A DNA stretch of 64,000 bases from NCBI RefSeq assembly GCF_016904675.1, contig NZ_CP070228.1, positions 310,001-374,000 of the forward strand, in the 5' to 3' direction. Of this stretch, positions 62,868 to 64,000 are shown in pieces. The stretch is from Arcanobacterium phocisimile. GTDB taxonomy: Bacteria; Actinomycetota; Actinomycetes; Actinomycetales; Actinomycetaceae. Each line of letters opens with the position of its first letter. Position 1 is the first letter of the stretch. The notes beneath the pieces were generated by a model. That model was given only the letters and a program-made list of their open reading frames with translations. It was not told where the DNA came from and did no database searches. A program made the translations under genes and the position numbers.

Positions 62868-63934
62868 TCCGGCTTGCCCCGCGAGGCAAGCAAACGCCTA
62901 AAGGATTCTACTCGTGTAGCTGCCATTGATCCAGGTTCCACGAATTGTGGATCGTCGAGCGCACACTCGATTACACCATCTTCGTGGGTGCAACCACGCG
63001 GGCAGTTTTCAGCGATGTCGTCCAGGTCAGGGAAGCCGCGCAAAAGCCCGTCCGGGGTAACGTGTGCCAAGCCGAACGTCCGCACACCAGGAGTGTCGAT
63101 CACCGTGCCGTTACCGAGATAGTCGAAGGCCATTGCCGACGTCGAGGTGTGCCGGCCGCGACCAGTAACTCCATTGACGTGCCCGGTTTCTCGAGTTGCT
63201 TGTGGAATCAGTGCGTTAATCAGCGTCGATTTTCCAACGCCTGAATGTCCAACGAGAACCGAGACGCGACCGGTGAGTTTGTCGCGCAACTCCGCCAAAC
63301 CATCGGTAGGTTCCGACTCGCTACCAGCTCCAGGCTCGCTACTGGCCTCAGCTTCGGCTTCAGCCGGATCAACCACGCTGGTAACCACGATGTCTAACCC
63401 CATTGGCTCATAAATCGAACGCAACTCATCCGCGGGAGCCAAATCGGATTTCGTCAACGCCAAAATAACGTCCATTCCGGCGTCGTAAGCAGCAACAACA
63501 CAACGATCAATCATGCCGGTACGTGGTTCTGGCTGAGCTAACGCAGCCACAATGACGAGCTGGTCAGCATTGGCAACAATAATACGCTCGTTTCCTGCTG
63601 CTTCGCCTTCTTCACCAACCCGCCGCAAAACTGTTGAACGTTCATCGACTTCCGCGATGCGTGCCAGGGTATCTTTGCGCCCGGAAAGATCGCCAACCAT
63701 TGCGCACACATCACCAACGACGATACCGCGCCGGCCTAATTCGCGAGCCTTGACAGCGATAACGTCAGTACCGCTGTCGATCATGCGCACATGGTAGCGG
63801 CCGCGATCAACCCGGTAGACGCGCCCGCGAGGCGCCTGCGAATAGTCGGGACGAATCTTGGTGCGTGGGCGCGAGGGCTTTCCCGGACGTACTTTCACCC
63901 GGTAATCATCGGTACCAATATCGCGTCTGCTCAA
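62861..63934 (-). CDS. rsgA: Ribosome small subunit-dependent GTPase A
   Basis: 357-residue circularly permuted GTPase that checks late 30S maturation. An OB-fold N-terminal region (VRMIDSGTDVIAVKARELG) precedes the permuted G motifs: G4 TKSDLAP, G1 GHSGVGKSTLINAL (about 228-241), G3 DTPGV. The C-terminal Zn domain shows CPRGCTHEDGVIECAL. An acidic Ala/Glu/Ser/Pro insertion lies between G4 and G1. Translation starts at TTG 63934, overlapping the aroA stop (TTGA) as in other actinobacteria. Confidence 0.95.
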   Translation of the reverse strand: MSRRDIGTDDYRVKVRPGKPSRPRTKIRPDYSQAPRGRVYRVDRGRYHVRMIDSGTDVIAVKARELGRRGIVVGDVCAMVGDLSGRKDTLARIAEVDERSTVLRRVGEEGEAAGNERIIVANADQLVIVAALAQPEPRTGMIDRCVVAAYDAGMDVILALTKSDLAPADELRSIYEPMGLDIVVTSVVDPAEAEAEASSEPGAGSESEPTDGLAELRDKLTGRVSVLVGHSGVGKSTLINALIPQATRETGHVNGVTGRGRHTSTSAMAFDYLGNGTVIDTPGVRTFGLAHVTPDGLLRGFPDLDDIAENCPRGCTHEDGVIECALDDPQFVEPGSMAATRVESFRRLLASRGKPEW

Positions 63935-64000
63935 CCTTTTTCATCCGTTCGTGTGATCATCGATTCCCACATGTGTATAAAATGCGGGAAAGTTTTCGTT
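63931..64000 (-). CDS. aroA: 3-phosphoshikimate 1-carboxyvinyltransferase, last 22 codons
   Basis: The minus-strand frame ending with TGA at 63931-63933 is open to the window edge and reads TKTFPHFIHMWESMITRTDE plus KG. The pattern T-K-T-F-P-x-F-x-x-x-W matches the C-terminus of EPSP synthase, and aroA directly upstream of rsgA is the usual actinobacterial order. Only the tail is visible, so the call rests on this short match plus synteny. Confidence 0.65.
   Translation of the reverse strand, partial: TKTFPHFIHMWESMITRTDEKG

Noticed and set aside
1-64000. CRISPR arrays, insertion sequences, tRNA or rRNA genes
   Set aside because: I read all intergenic gaps and found no regularly spaced repeats, transposase frames with terminal repeats, or cloverleaf-like sequences.

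Overview
The window looks like a chromosomal segment of an actinobacterium of the Actinomycetaceae type, most likely Arcanobacterium or a close relative. The reasons are a moderate GC content (about half by eye), actinobacterial marker genes (a BldC-like regulator beside the 32-residue ribosomal protein bS22, an Rv3235-like protein beside SecA, an aroA-rsgA junction, a DUF6912-like protein) and frequent GTG/TTG or apparently leaderless starts. The genus is an inference from gene content. I saw no insertion sequences, prophage, CRISPR arrays, tRNA or rRNA genes.

Layout. 1-322: start of a secreted LamG-like protein, cut by the window edge. 561-9156: a glycerol/glycerol-3-phosphate module (glpK, glpF, a uridine-kinase-like P-loop protein, glpC, glpB, glpA and a divergent SorC-type regulator). 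The same TGCACA-N2-TGTGCA palindrome lies upstream of glpF and between glpA and the regulator. 9177-12080: mutY, a TetR regulator and a 14-helix MFS exporter in one minus-strand unit, with a 30-bp near-perfect palindrome at the promoter. 12320-16887: an RG-rich membrane-anchored protein, radA and a TrkA/TrkH-type K+ uptake pair. 17240-18975: bldC-like, bS22, a MarR regulator with a clear autoregulatory promoter, and a histidine phosphatase. 19041-30685: menaquinone genes (menA, E, B, C, D, F, G and a MenJ-like reductase) with an HtrA protease between them. 30777-46763: a complete nuoA-N operon, translationally coupled to a polyprenyl diphosphate synthase. 47897-55461: secA, an Rv3235-like protein, a LysM protein, a two-repeat protein of unknown function, an excisionase-type HTH protein, a CpaB/SAF protein, a CpaE-like ATPase and a DUF6912-like protein. 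55468-59728: sbcCD. 59895-61334: a soluble Aer-type PAS protein. 61517-62776: an AT-rich solitary SIR2-like gene. 62861-64000: rsgA and the last codons of aroA.

How the genes fit together. GlpF admits glycerol, GlpK phosphorylates it, and GlpABC oxidises glycerol-3-phosphate and passes electrons to menaquinone. The men genes plus the prenyl synthase make that quinone, and NADH dehydrogenase I also feeds it. About 36 kb of the window therefore encodes the entry side of one menaquinone-based electron transport chain. The least explained elements are the SIR2-like gene (a defence-type candidate), the Aer-PAS protein with no chemotaxis signalling domain, the small CpaB/CpaE cluster without pilus genes, and the two-repeat protein at 52176.
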